A stretch of 64,000 bases of DNA from Climacium dendroides. Taxonomy: Eukaryota; Streptophyta; Bryopsida; Hypnales; Climaciaceae. The position numbers were made by a program, and so were the translations under genes. The DNA lies in assembly GCA_950106755.1 (NCBI GenBank), contig OX467083.1, positions 28,019,029-28,083,028 on the forward strand. The letters run 5' to 3'. Positions 1-11,427 of the stretch are shown piece after piece; the stretch's first letter is position 1; the number at the start of each line of letters is the position of its first letter. The notes under the pieces are model-generated. The model made no database searches. It was not told where the DNA came from and worked only from the letters and a program-made list of their open reading frames with translations.

Positions 1-3000
1 TCAACAATTTACTATCCAAATTCTTTCATTGCAATCCTAATTCCTATCCTATCATGGCCTATTCTACCCTATCATATCCCATCCTATTCTATCTTATCCT
101 ATTATATTTTCTCATTAGTCCAAACATAGGGTCTTGTTGGTAGGGTTTTTTTCTAACTATTTAAGTACAAGCAAGCTACTTCACATCCTTAGTCATCTCT
201 TTGCTCTTCATTCCTAAGCTTTGTATTTTGCTATTTTATTGAATACTAGTGATTGCAAGGTTAGCTCTTTCTCTATCTCTCTATCTACCTTACAATTGAT
301 GAGCCTCCTTGTTCATTTTGATTGTCTTTTCATGAGATTGTCTTCATTTTCATTAGATTATATGGAACTTTTATGCTATACCTTGTTCATTTGCTATCTT
401 CATGGATTATTCTTTATGTTGCATGCACCTTGAAAAATGGCATTCTTATGGATTGTATTTAATAGTATTGAACCTCGTAAGCAATCCTCAATGCTTTTTG
501 TTGCATGTTAGCACTGTGCTTTGGATTGATTTTTTGTATATGTGAAAAACTTCATGGATCATGTATTTGTTGCACCTTAGAAGGATGTCTTAGGATTGTC
601 TTTTTGTTATATTACACCTTAACAACACACCAAATGATCAAATGTATAATTTTGTTATGCCCTTTCAATGCACTTTATAGATTACACAAAGCTTGTGAAG
701 TTGAAGTTGGACTAACTAATTTTATATACTTGTTGCAAGTGCAAATACAAATCATCATCGTGTTTAAGATGAGGGGTCTCTTGGTGGCCCTAATCTTTGT
801 GGTGCTTGCTTTTACCACTCTTGGAAAAGGATGTTTAATTCCAACTCTAGGTTAGAACTTGTGATCTCCACAATTCCATTCCGGCATGCCTAGTTCCGAC
901 TCTGAGTTGGGACTTGCCCAACCCAAGGTCAAATTGGGATCTCTACAACCCCATTCTAGCACACATAGTTCCGATTCCATGCTAGGACTTACGCAACCTT
1001 GGGCCAAATTCATTTTGACATGCCTAGTTTTGACTCCATATTGGGACTTGTCCAATCCAAGTCTGGATTGTTATTTTTTTGAAGTGTTCAAACAATGTCC
1101 ATGTTGACAATCTTTTGTGTCAATTGTTAATACCCCTCATGGATTGTTATATGATGGTCAATGTTAAACTTGTAAATTCTACATGGAATAATAGTGTATT
1201 GGGATTTACAAAACACCAAGAGAAACTATTTATAGATTCTTGATAGTTGCTCATTAGTCATAATATACTAATCAAAATGCCATATACAAAGGTTTGTGCA
1301 TGGAAAACTACTAGGTTTTCTTTGAAAATAAATAAAGTTTGAGTCTTCATCATCAACATGTGTTTCTAAAATCTTTGTACAATAGCTCAAATCCTTTCAT
1401 TTACTACATTTCTATTTTGTATCATTTTGTGATAATGTCATCTTTGGCTTTATAAGTTGAAAAGCTTAGAAGTTTAAAGAATGTTCTATTCCAATAGTTT
1501 AAGCGACTAAGACCTTTGAAAGTCCCTTGTAGACCTTTCAATATTAGAAAATACTTGTCAAATTAGTAAGTACAATTCAAAAGAATGTTTTTTTCTCTTG
1601 AAATTGTTTTTAAAAATGTGCACTTAATTTTTTTAATCCTTGTGTGACTATTATTAAATATGTTTTTTTCCATCATTGATGGTGTGTTGTAATGAAAATT
1701 ACAAAGATATAATCAATTGATCATCTTATAGTCAAAAGTTATTTATTTTATTTATTTTGGATAGTAGATGAAGTAGACTTTATCAAATGATGAAATTATT
1801 AAATTTTGAAGGCATATATAAAACATATAAAATGTGGATGACAAGGATTTTTTTTCATTCCAAAATGTATACATTTATCTTAAAAAACATTTTCACCCCA
1901 AATGTTTGTAGCAATTTGTGACTTTGTCTACATAATATAAGAAATGTTGTCTAATATTCTTTTGAAATTTTTCTAGTTGCACTATTTGTTCAAATTTGCA
2001 TGGTTTAGCATATATTTTTGTAATTACAAGACTTTCATTTAAACATACTTTTAAAAAACAAAACTAGATATTATTGGTTTTAACAAACAATTATGAATCG
2101 GGCCTCTCCATCTCTAAGTACAAAAGAAGTGCTCTTCATTTTGAGGTGCTTCTCTAATTTTTTTTTTTCCATTTTGATTTGAAATTATAAAAAATTTATA
2201 CTTTATTTGTTAGCATGTATTCATATTATCTACTTCAAAATAAATGAGACAAGTTTCTAAGATTTTAGTGTTGCCAACTAGAATATTGAAAGTGGATGGT
2301 ACCTCTAATTTTATGAAACAAATGTGGAACCAAATATAAATAAAAGTTGGGCAAGTAGTGTGTAGTTTATGTAGCTTGTGTAGCAAAGTTTGCAATTATT
2401 GAAAGACATTGGGATGATTTGAACCTTTTTAAATCTCTTATAAATCATACATATCACACATCTCTTCTCTACAAACTCTACACTTACTTGAATCTTTACA
2501 ATGCTTAGTGTTGATCTTTGAAATGCATAGAGTCTAAGGTCAAGAATTAAGACACAAGAATGTATATAGGGATGAGCATATTAATTAGAGATATCAAGGT
2601 GTAATTGAATAAAAACTTCATTAATAATACTCCTCTTATGATCAATAATCTAAGTACCTAAAGTATATTTTATCTTCACTCATTAATGAATTTGATTTGT
2701 AGGTAGATTAGGCATTTAAACTTGTTTCCTCTTTAACCCAAATATGTTGACTATGATCATTATGATTGTCATTTAGTTATTCTTGAAGTTTCATACATCC
2801 TTGTAAGTTGCTGAAAGTATTGTCATATAGATATATGACAATAAATTGAATTGAATCAAAATAGTATAAACTTGTATTGGTTTTAGTTTCTTCTAAAACT
2901 AAAAAAACTAAAAAAAATTCAAGTCTCAAATCATGAATTTATTATTATCATTATCAACATCGTAATTTTAATTTTGGATTCTAAATTTTAATTTTTAAGT

Positions 3001-3338
3001 TGTTCATTATAGTGCTTAGTTTATTTTTGCAATGTCTTGACATGTTATTAAAAAAAATTATAAATTTCATCAAATATGTATTTTACATAGAAAGTGTGAA
3101 TTATTTTTATATTACCTTATACCTTTTTTGAAATTGCTTACAGCTAAATGTTTTTACAAAACTTGTATCATATAAAGTATTTTGGTAATATTCTTAATGC
3201 CAATACTTGGTTTCTATAAATGGTTTCTATAACTTTCTTTTCATTTTCATGTGATTCCAATATATATTTTTTGCAATGATTCATGGGATATTTTTTTCTT
3301 TTGATATAACTCAAAGATTCATATCCATCCACATTGTT
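1..3338. other. AT-rich intergenic repeat sea, no gene seen
   Basis: No convincing coding sequence on either strand. Open frames here are short and of low complexity. The first 110 bases are a degenerate CCTAT-type simple repeat. The rest is AT-rich with long A and T runs and looks like old, decayed repeats. Confidence 0.6.
850..1072 (+). repeat. Three degenerate tandem units of about 60-75 bp
   Basis: Three successive copies of a unit containing a form of CCTAGTTCCGACTC followed by GGGACTTGCCCAACCC occur at about 887, 965 and 1020, with a partial copy before them. The short open frames on both strands across this block come from the repeat. It is more GC-rich than its surroundings. Confidence 0.5.
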
Positions 3339-3547
3339 TTAATCCTAGAACACCAAGCTAGTCACTGTGAAAATCGTCCCACTAGGTACCATATGAATCA
3401 TTTGTTCAGAAAAAAAGCAAGAGCACTCATTAGAGGCTAAACTACTATGTAAGACCTCTTCTTTTTGCACAAAATTCTGAAGATGAATGTCTATACTTTT
3501 GTCTAACATAAAACGTTTATTTATCATCCAATGTCCACCTTTGTTAA
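3339..3547 (-). mobile_element. TTAA-bounded MITE, family A copy 1
   Basis: Bounded by TTAA at 3339-3342 and 3544-3547. It contains the family A core in reverse relative to the 24-kb copies: a GTCACTGTG-like block, GAATCATTTGTT, AAGCACTCATTAGAGG, a TACTATGTAAGACC block, ACAAAATTCTGAAGATGAAT and a TTTGTCTAACAT block. Other copies lie near 16.8, 24, 54.8 and 60.1 kb. Its terminus TTAATCCTAGAACACCAAG matches the 60-kb copy better than the 24-kb copies. It has no coding capacity. Confidence 0.65.
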
Positions 3548-3575
3548 ATCTCTGCTAAAACTAACACAATTGTGT

Positions 3576-4221
3576 TTAACCCCTAAATGCCCAAGACCTG
3601 TTTTGACCTTCTTGGAATTTGTTCTAAATTGAACAAAAAATCAACATTTTGATAAGTTGTATCAATGTTTTTTTGAATTGTAACCAAACAAATTCAAACT
3701 AGACATGTTAAAGATCACATAGGAAAAGAAAACACAAAATTGTCACTTATGAATTGAAAGATTATAATGTTTGATCATCAAGGTGTTAAAACTATGAAAA
3801 AATTTCAACTTTATTTTTGCATGTCAAATCTAAAAAATTGTTCACCAACAAAATATGAGGTTGAAGGGCCTAACATGCAAAACCCTAATCAATTTATGGC
3901 CTCTCAAAATCTATTCCGCAATTTTTTTAAATGAATTTCTAATGTGATTTTTTTTCCAAGATCTAGTGTATTTGACACTCATTTCCAAGAGCCCTCAACA
4001 CTACAGAAAGTCAAGATTACAATGAACACCCTTGTACAAAATATTGAATAGAAAAATCATAATCATTCATTTTCAATATCAGATTTTTAATGCTAAAATT
4101 AAACTTCAAAAAGAATTTGTCAAAAATATAAACTATTAAAAATAGAAATTTAGTTGGGTATTATTTAACCTCAAAGTATTGTTGACACCAAAATTTGGTG
4201 CTTTGGACATTTAGGGGTTAA
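3576..4221. mobile_element. TTAA-flanked MITE with CCCCTAAATG inverted ends
   Basis: TTAA at 3576-3579 and 4218-4221 encloses about 638 bp. The left end reads CCCCTAAATGCCCAAG. The reverse complement of the right end reads CCCCTAAATGTCCAAAG. This inverted-repeat pair with TTAA on both sides is the signature of piggyBac-superfamily non-autonomous elements. The interior is AT-rich and non-coding. It lies 28 bp after another TTAA element. Confidence 0.75.
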
Positions 4222-4429
4222 AGTATCGAAGGTTTAATAGTGTTTAAAATAGCACTAAAACTAACACCACCAACATCTGGAATGGTTTTTTTCAGTGTGG
4301 ATTTCTACTAGCACTAGAGAAAATCTGGACTTTCTAAAAGGCTGCTAAGGGTTGACAAGCCAGTCTAATTCAGGAGCCCCTATTGAGCTACAAAAAGTAC
4401 AGAAGATCTAATAAAAAACAAAAGTCATT

Positions 4430-5020
4430 GTGTGAATATCGGAACTAACAACAAGTAAGGTAGAGCCACCCATTACTAACTAGTACCTCATTACCAACCA
4501 GTAGAGTGGGAGAAATGTGGTAGAGGTTGACACTCATTTCAGATTTTGGGGGGGGAATGGTTTAATAAAGCTTCTCAGTTGGATGGCATGATACATGGCA
4601 TTCTCATTACCAAATTGTATGACACATGTGTCTCGCTTTTATGCCTAAGTTAACATGAAAAAGTCTCTTTGATTAAGCGATTTTGTGTGATTCTATAGTT
4701 TGGACATGGGTCCAGGCCCTCTAGCACCTTCTATAATTCCTAGTAATTTCATATCAAAGTGAAAAATTACCAAAATTTTGGCAATCTTCCTCATTTCTAT
4801 ATCTACAATTATGAAATTTTTCTTCTTACCTCACAATACTCTAGATCATGTCTACAATATCTTAACTGGTCAACTATGGGTAGTTCTACCTTATATGATT
4901 GTTTCTTATTTCACAATTGTCAGAAGAAGGCACTTCGTGAGTATTCTAATGAAACTGCCCAATTGTATTGCATTCCCCTATCCAAATGTACTTATCACAC
5001 CACCTGCCATCCATGAGCAG
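4430..5020 (+). repeat. Dispersed AT-rich repeat (family G) copy 1
   Basis: Shares ordered blocks with 33740-34430: an AAGGTAGAGCCACCCATTA-like block, then a block around AAATTACCAAAATTTTGGCAATC with CCTCATTTCTAT, then GGGTAGTTCTACCTTAT. Related pieces occur near 55.0 kb. The reading frames inside are not conserved between copies, so the two overlapping 80-residue open frames here are unlikely to be genes. Confidence 0.5.
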
Positions 5021-5156
5021 ATATAGAAGAATAGTTTAGGAAACGATGAAATAAATGTAATATCGAGGTCCTATTCAATACTTCTTAGCAGCCTTCTAGA
5101 GAGTCCAAATTTTCTCTAATGTGCATACACCTTCAATCTCCTCTCTCTGACTGCCA

Positions 5157-5777
5157 TCACTCTTCGTCTACCATCCTTCTTCGCACGCTACTTGCATCGG
5201 AGTCTTTCCCGTACGTCTGTCGAGCAGCTATCGCCTCCATTTTCCCACGAAGCAGCTCCAGAGAACTCTTTTTCCGAGGCTTGGGGCATTCGAACACCGG
5301 ATTCCCACGAACTTCTCGGATCGCTTCCATTTGGCTCGCCCTTGCTGCTTCCAATCTTTCATCCCAAGTCGGCCAATATCCTTCCGGCTCCGGGGGTCGG
5401 CCGCCTAGATCTGTGTACTGATTTTTCTTCTGCAACAACAGAAGATTTTGTCCTGGCTGTGATGGAAGAGGACTTGCAGGAAGAGCCAACTTCCCCACGT
5501 TCATTTCTTCTACCAAACAATCTTCCATGTACTTCAGTTCTCTCAGCCTGGATCTGTATCGAGCATACAGCCATTTCATTCTTCGATGCTCCAGTTTGTA
5601 GGGAACTGCACAGCAGTTTCTAGCAAATGGGACGATGAACCTCTTGAGGTCCAGCGGCTCTAATTGCTCTTCGTACGGTTGTTTTTCTAATGGGCGGAAC
5701 GAAGAACGCTGGAATTCCAGTTTTTGCTGCCATGTCGGTGGATCATAGCCCGGTGTGGGAGGATCATAGGTTTCCAT
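5157..5777 (-). CDS. Unrecognised 206-aa protein with internal PTW repeat
   Basis: A single intronless frame from ATG at 5777 to TGA at 5157. It is far more GC-rich than its flanks and has the composition of a real protein (rich in Arg, Glu, Pro). I do not recognise the family. Residues 6-20 and 128-142 are a repeated motif, PP-P-GY-PTW followed by a charged LE pair, so the protein may have arisen by internal duplication. The middle (about 45-95) is basic and aromatic with a CC pair (55-56) and a heptad-like stretch. No signal peptide or membrane segment is evident. A faint resemblance of residues 46-92 to the NDUFB7 subunit of complex I was considered but is too weak to use. No neighbour lies within 2 kb, so context does not help. 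It could be lineage-specific. Confidence 0.6.
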   Translation of the reverse strand: METYDPPTPGYDPPTWQQKLEFQRSSFRPLEKQPYEEQLEPLDLKRFIVPFARNCCAVPYKLEHRRMKWLYARYRSRLRELKYMEDCLVEEMNVGKLALPASPLPSQPGQNLLLLQKKNQYTDLGGRPPEPEGYWPTWDERLEAARASQMEAIREVRGNPVFECPKPRKKSSLELLRGKMEAIAARQTYGKDSDASSVRRRMVDEE

Positions 5778-8251
5778 AGTTTAACAAACCGGGGAGTTTT
5801 GTATTCTATAATCAAATAGTTTACATGTTGTTTTTATAAAATTTAAAAAAAGTAAATTGTATCAAGGATATAAAAATTTGTGGTGATGTTCTTTGAATTT
5901 GCCACACCATAAAAAAATAAAACAAGTCATATTGGATTTAATTGTAAAGGTCATTCCTAGTTGTAATAGTGGCATCAAAGGAAGGTTTAACTAAGAATAG
6001 TACAAAAGAAACACAACATCAAAAGAAGGAGAGTAATGCTGGTCTTGTGATGAGCGTGAATGAAGAGTCTATTGGGGATAGTTCTACCATCTCAGCCATG
6101 GCTATCAGATCCCAGTTTTAGTGCTCTAAAGAGTTTCATCTTTCAAATTCTGCTTGTGGTCCTGCATTGCATGCACTTTGCGATTAATTCTATTATATTT
6201 TGATTTTGATCGCTAATTGATTTAAAAGTATCAAAAGTGAAGCTTGAGCAATGCCCCCCAAAAGAAAGGATAGCTACTTAAAAGTAAAGAATTTTTTTAG
6301 TTTGTATCATTTGTACATGTATGAACATCATTTTGTTGATGATTGACAAAAAGAAGAGAATAGAAATACACATGAATTGAATATTGGGATACAATATGTT
6401 TGTAAAGTATGCACATTTATATAAATGACATTAGTTGGCATTGAATATCATTTTCATGATAAAATCTTTTCACCTCCTTATAAATCTCCTTTGCATGTAA
6501 TTTGAAAAAATAATTGCAGAAATAGATAAATTTCTATTCATAAAGTAATTAAGAAATAAATCACTTTTGTACAACCATATTTTTTGCAATGTAGATAGTT
6601 GAAAAAAGAAATTAATGACTTTTGTTGGTGATTAAATATTTGAAAAGTTGTAAAAATAATTTAAAATTTTGAGTGATGACCTTTAGGTCAAATTAGACAA
6701 TTTGGGGAGTGACCTTTGGGAGAGTCCACTTTGCGCCCATCGGGTGTCTTTGAAGCCATGACTAAAATTGAAGCCATAAATGGAATCATGGAATGAAGCC
6801 TAAACAAAAATCATTTGAGGACTAAGGAGTAGTTTATATTTCCCAAATTATGAAGATGTATTATAAAACGAAACTTAAAAGAATTATTTAATGATGAATC
6901 TCAAAAAATAGTTGTAAAATATGATCCATAGATCATATCCATACATTTCAATCATCTTGTACACAAATGACTATTTTTCAATAAAATTTGAAGCCAAAAA
7001 TTAAAAAAGGTTTCTAAAATTCATTATAGATTGAATATTTGTGATTTTCACAAGGATTTTTTTCTTTAATCTCAAAATATTAAGTTCTAATAATATTGAT
7101 TTTTTGAGATTTTTATTTTACTTTTTATTCATGTAATTTCTTAAGGTTCGTTTTAAAAAAATTAAACCAAACTGAAAGATATTTTTTGAAGCCAAATGCC
7201 ATACCCTTTGAATTATAGAATATTTGCAAAGCAAAATACTCAAAATTTATACCATACAAATGTTGAAAAACTAATAGAAGAATCTACAAAAAAATTGATG
7301 GATGAAAAATACATTTTTTTTGTGTAAGTAGAATTTATTAGCATTCATTCATTTTTCAAAATTTGAAAGTCCGATCTTTTAGGGGTTGAAGGAATGCATT
7401 AATCATGTGTGAAAACTTTTGGTCTATATTACCTACTCTTCACAATTTTTGTCTATAAAGCAATGTGTTGACATAACATTCCTTTTCTTCCCTCTAAAAG
7501 TGGGAGGCCCCCAATTTGTGAAAAGCCAAGCACTTACTCATTCACACCTAATTGATGGAAAGGGCCCTAACCTATAAACCCATCTTCTAATTACATATTA
7601 CATCATCCAATCTTAAATTACCCACCCACCCACCCACCCACAAGTATCTTGAAGGGAATTATACCTCTACCTATGAAGTGAAGGTTTACCTACTTAACAA
7701 TGTTATGGAATCATGTATGAAAGCTTTTAGAATTCACTACTATACTTTATATTTTATTTTTTCATTTTTTTCATAGTACTTTTGGAGTACCTAATTGTTT
7801 CAAATATGTTATTGACAAGGTAAAATGCCACTAAAAACTCGTACTACAAGTGATAATTGCTGTAAATTGATTTGAAGTGTGTATCTAGATACATGTATTT
7901 GTGTTTCTAAAAGAGTATATATATGATTAACACCCTTGTCAAGGAGTAGCAAATTTTCTATTCATCCTACCTAGAAGATACAACAATGTTTGTGACCAAA
8001 ATCTATATCTAAAGGGGTATCCCTAACCCAAATCAACATATACATGTCCCTGCAACATCCATGAATATCTAAGATATACTTGTGGAAAAAAATCTGAAAA
8101 TTCTACAATACCCTACCCACGGTTTCCAACACTTTAAAAAAGTTTGAAGACCATTGACCATACCCATACTACACTGGATATTACCCACTTGCCAACCAAT
8201 ACAATTCAGTGAAGATTTTCTACTAGAAATTGTCAATCAGACATTAACCAC
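5778..8251. other. AT-rich intergenic DNA, no gene seen
   Basis: About 2.5 kb upstream of the 206-aa gene. No supported coding frame or RNA gene. A small (CCCA)n microsatellite occurs at 7621-7640. The sequence leads directly into the TTAA target site of the piggyBac element. Confidence 0.6.
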
Positions 8252-9367
8252 TTAACCCCTCACCGCCCAGAGCCCGACAAAGTGTCATGGTAGCTTTTGA
8301 AGAGCTTCGCAGAAATCTTGCAGCAAGTCTTGATTGGAGGCCTATTGTGCCGAAATGACAGCACAAATTGAAAGATGCTTTGTGTGTGGGGCCAACAACA
8401 CAAAGAAATCGGAATCCGTGCGGACAGATAGGCGTAGAATTTTGTCCGATGGAGGTCGTTTCCGAATTTTTGTCAGCTCTGCTCGCCCTCTTGGTCTTCT
8501 TTGGAATTTGTGCCAAATGCAGTAGTGCATGGAATCCTGTGAAATTGAACAAGATGGTGCGCAATGGTAGGATGAGCGACTGTGCAAATTTACGGGACCA
8601 ACGAAAACTTGATGAATCTAGTGAACGAGGGAGAAAGCACAGATTGGGATGGGCTATGAACAAGCAACACCGGGAGGCACCGAATGCCACGATAGAGGTG
8701 ACTGGTCGATGCAGGTCGAATGGGTTGCAGTGTCTCCACCGGATGAGAGTCACGAACGCCAGGCAACAACGAAAGAATGTGCCTCAACCTGAAATTCGAC
8801 CCACTTCTTTGCTACAAAAGACAATACACAATACAGAACAAAATCTGCGAAAACTCCAAGACAGATTACAAAGAAGCATAGTAAAATTTGGGCCACCTCT
8901 GTAGGGCTTCAAAATTGCCAAGAATATGCCATACTACCAGTGACTGATTTTTGCATCCTGTTCAATTTCAGCATTGGTCGACCCACACATGAATCTAAAA
9001 AAACTAAAAATGGCACCTACAGCAGAAGAGTCAAACTACTACAAAACGTTCCTAGGAAGTGGCCCATTGAAGTACTCGGATTCCCAAAAAAAATTCCAAG
9101 AGCGCCAAACCCTGCAGCCCCGCAACATCAACAGAAGGTGGAATTCAAAAAAGTGACAAAATCCCCTCGGGCAGTGATTCCTTGGACCTATGCCACAGCT
9201 CGTTTGCTTTCTCTAGCGCAAAGTCTTATCCGTGCTTCAATCCCTTGGCATTGCGTCGTCCTCCACTCCTCGATGCAAATCCTGGAGATTAGGGTCGCAT
9301 GGTAAGTAGCCACTCTACACACACAATGAACAACCATAGAGTGAGATTACTGTGACAAGCGCAAGGC

Positions 9368-11073
9368 CTAGCACTTCTGTGTGTGAAGCTTTCCGAAGCA
9401 CGGTTCATTACAACACGACAACCATCCGCAAGCCTTGCACACTTGTCGTTTTTTTTGTAGATGCGACATTGCTTCCGTAGACCATCTGGGTGGCGCACTA
9501 TGTAATGCACGGCATCGGGATGCACATTGTGGGGGTTACAGGTACGAGGTGTTGGAACTGCTGCTTCAATAAGTGCCTTTGCAACTATGAGGTAGAATCT
9601 CAAGCGACTTCCCACTTGCCCTTCCCTTCAATGCTCATGGTCATCACGATAAAGCACCCAAGCATTTTGAAGTGAGGAATCTACTGCAAAAAAGAAGAGT
9701 TTATGCCACCACTTCCTTGAGTGGAATTGGATTGTATAATCCCTCTTCATTTGGTCAATCAAGTCTACACCCCTCATGTGTTGTTGGTACTCGGCTTGCT
9801 GCAGAGATGTGGAGATCTCTTCATGTGTCCCTCCCAACCAACGTAATGCGATGGCCTGTCCAACTGGATTTGAGCTCGTACTAAGGAAAGAAATTGGCTT
9901 GGAGTCAAACCAAGTGGTTGCTGCCATTTGCTTCGATTTGTGCATTTGCCAAAACAAGGTCGACCTTGGATGATTTCCTCGCTTCATCCCTGTCAAACAT
10001 GATGGAAATCCCACACGATTGCCTTTCATGGTCCTAGTTGCAAAAATGCCTCGTTGGAGCAAGCCATGAAATAACTGTGGAGAGGTAAAAAAATTGTCAC
10101 ACACAACTGTGTGTGAACAATGACCAAGGCCCGTCGTTAGCTGATGCACCACTTTCTCTCCTTGAGCCACCTCCGGTTGTCCTCCTTGCTTCTCCAGATA
10201 TGGTATGAGGTTGTAGATGTACCTACTGAGGTTTAATACAGCTGCCCAACATTTGATCCTGTACTTGGTGGGCTTGTCGAGGATATATGTATTGTCGAAT
10301 GGGTGAGAAGTGCCCCGATACGCAATCATGACCTCATCGCAGGTGATGTATTTTTTGCAGTTGAACAACTCTCGTGACCGTGCCACGAAGTGATCAATCA
10401 TCCAGCGCACTTTCCCAATTTTTTCGTATGTTGGGTCTTTCTTATCTTGGCATAATGTTGAGTTATTCATGCAATGGAGGCACCGGAAGATGCACTCAAA
10501 GCAGTCCCTACTCATCACTTGCGGAATGAGCCCACACCGCCAAAATGGATCTTTTTGCCAGTACGCTCGAATCGATGGACAAAGCTTCAATCCCATCAAA
10601 ATGACAATCCCTATGAAAGCACGCAGTTCGATAGCATCAACGTCCCGCCACTTGGGGCCGCCATTGATTCCAGGAGCTCTCCCCCGCCTCCTCTGGTCAT
10701 TCACCACCGTGCAAAGCTGTTTGGCATACAAGCTTGTTTGCTGCACTAGAGCTGCAACTATAGCTGAGTCCCACCACAAGTCAAAAAAATAGCATGGAGG
10801 CCGGATGTTCCTCCGAAAGCGTTCAGTGGGCCCTAGGTGCGGGCCAGTGAATGCTACAGGATTTCCCTCAAGCACCTCTGTGTCATGGCCCCATTGCGCA
10901 TCCCCATACAAAGTCCGAATCCACTCCACACCTACCGCGTGGTCTTGATCCAAGTGGAAAAATTCCTCATAGGTGAACGCATGAAACTCCATATCTTCTC
11001 CCGCCTCGTCCTCACTAACACTCAAGAGCTCCCAATCTGAGTTTTCGTTGTCAAAAGAATTACATGTAAAATC
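9368..11073 (-). pseudogene. piggyBac transposase, broken by a stop and a frameshift
   Basis: DDE transposase that would excise and insert DNA at TTAA. The main frame is open from 11073 to a TGA at 9625-9627; the longest reading is 465 residues counted from a non-ATG codon at 11025. Counting from there, the three catalytic Asp sites are visible: D230 in ITCDEVMIAYRG, D310 in VVCDNFFTS and D421/D424 in RGVDLIDQM. After the TGA the same frame continues into the C-terminal cysteine-rich domain, then shifts near a run of eight T at 9449-9456. The downstream frame gives the canonical zinc-binding tail (CKACG, SCC, EPCFGKLH, then stop at 9368-9370). So all domains are present but need at least one nonsense and one frameshift change to be explained. 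There is no ATG at the expected N-terminus; a further in-frame stop lies at 11074-11076. The product is almost certainly inactive. Confidence 0.85.
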
Positions 11074-11427
11074 TCAAAATTCCACCATCCACGATGCGTC
11101 TTGCGAGTCTGATGTCCACCCATCATATTGGTGAAGCCCTTGGTACTTTGAGCAGTTGATAGCAGTCCTGGCACTTTGCCCAGCTCTCAGTGGTGTCACA
11201 TATGGGATTTCTTCTCCATTGCCCTGCAAAACACCCACAGAAGGAGATTCGGAGGTTTGGGGAGTCCCATCAATGATAGCCTCCACGAATCCAGTGATTC
11301 CATCATGAGTTGGGGAGTTGCATGGCCCTTGTAGTTCAAATACTTCACCACAACAATTAGATCTCGGAGGCCACTTGCGACAGTCAAGGCACAAGTAGTC
11401 TGTGACTTTCACTTGATGATAGCCCAC
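11074..11427 (-). pseudogene. Possible N-terminal or 5' exon part of the piggyBac transposase
   Basis: 117-codon frame in exactly the same phase as the transposase frame and separated from it only by the stop at 11074-11076. It starts with a non-canonical codon and contains a Cys cluster (CLDCRKWPPRSNCCG). It may be an N-terminal extension whose link was lost by a nonsense mutation, or an exon of the original transposase mRNA. It has no independent family match that I recognise. Confidence 0.4.

Noticed and set aside
5157..5777. Assignment of the 206-aa protein to complex I subunit NDUFB7
   Set aside because: Only a faint pattern around residues 46-92; the family's paired CX9C cysteines are absent, so the name would be unsupported.
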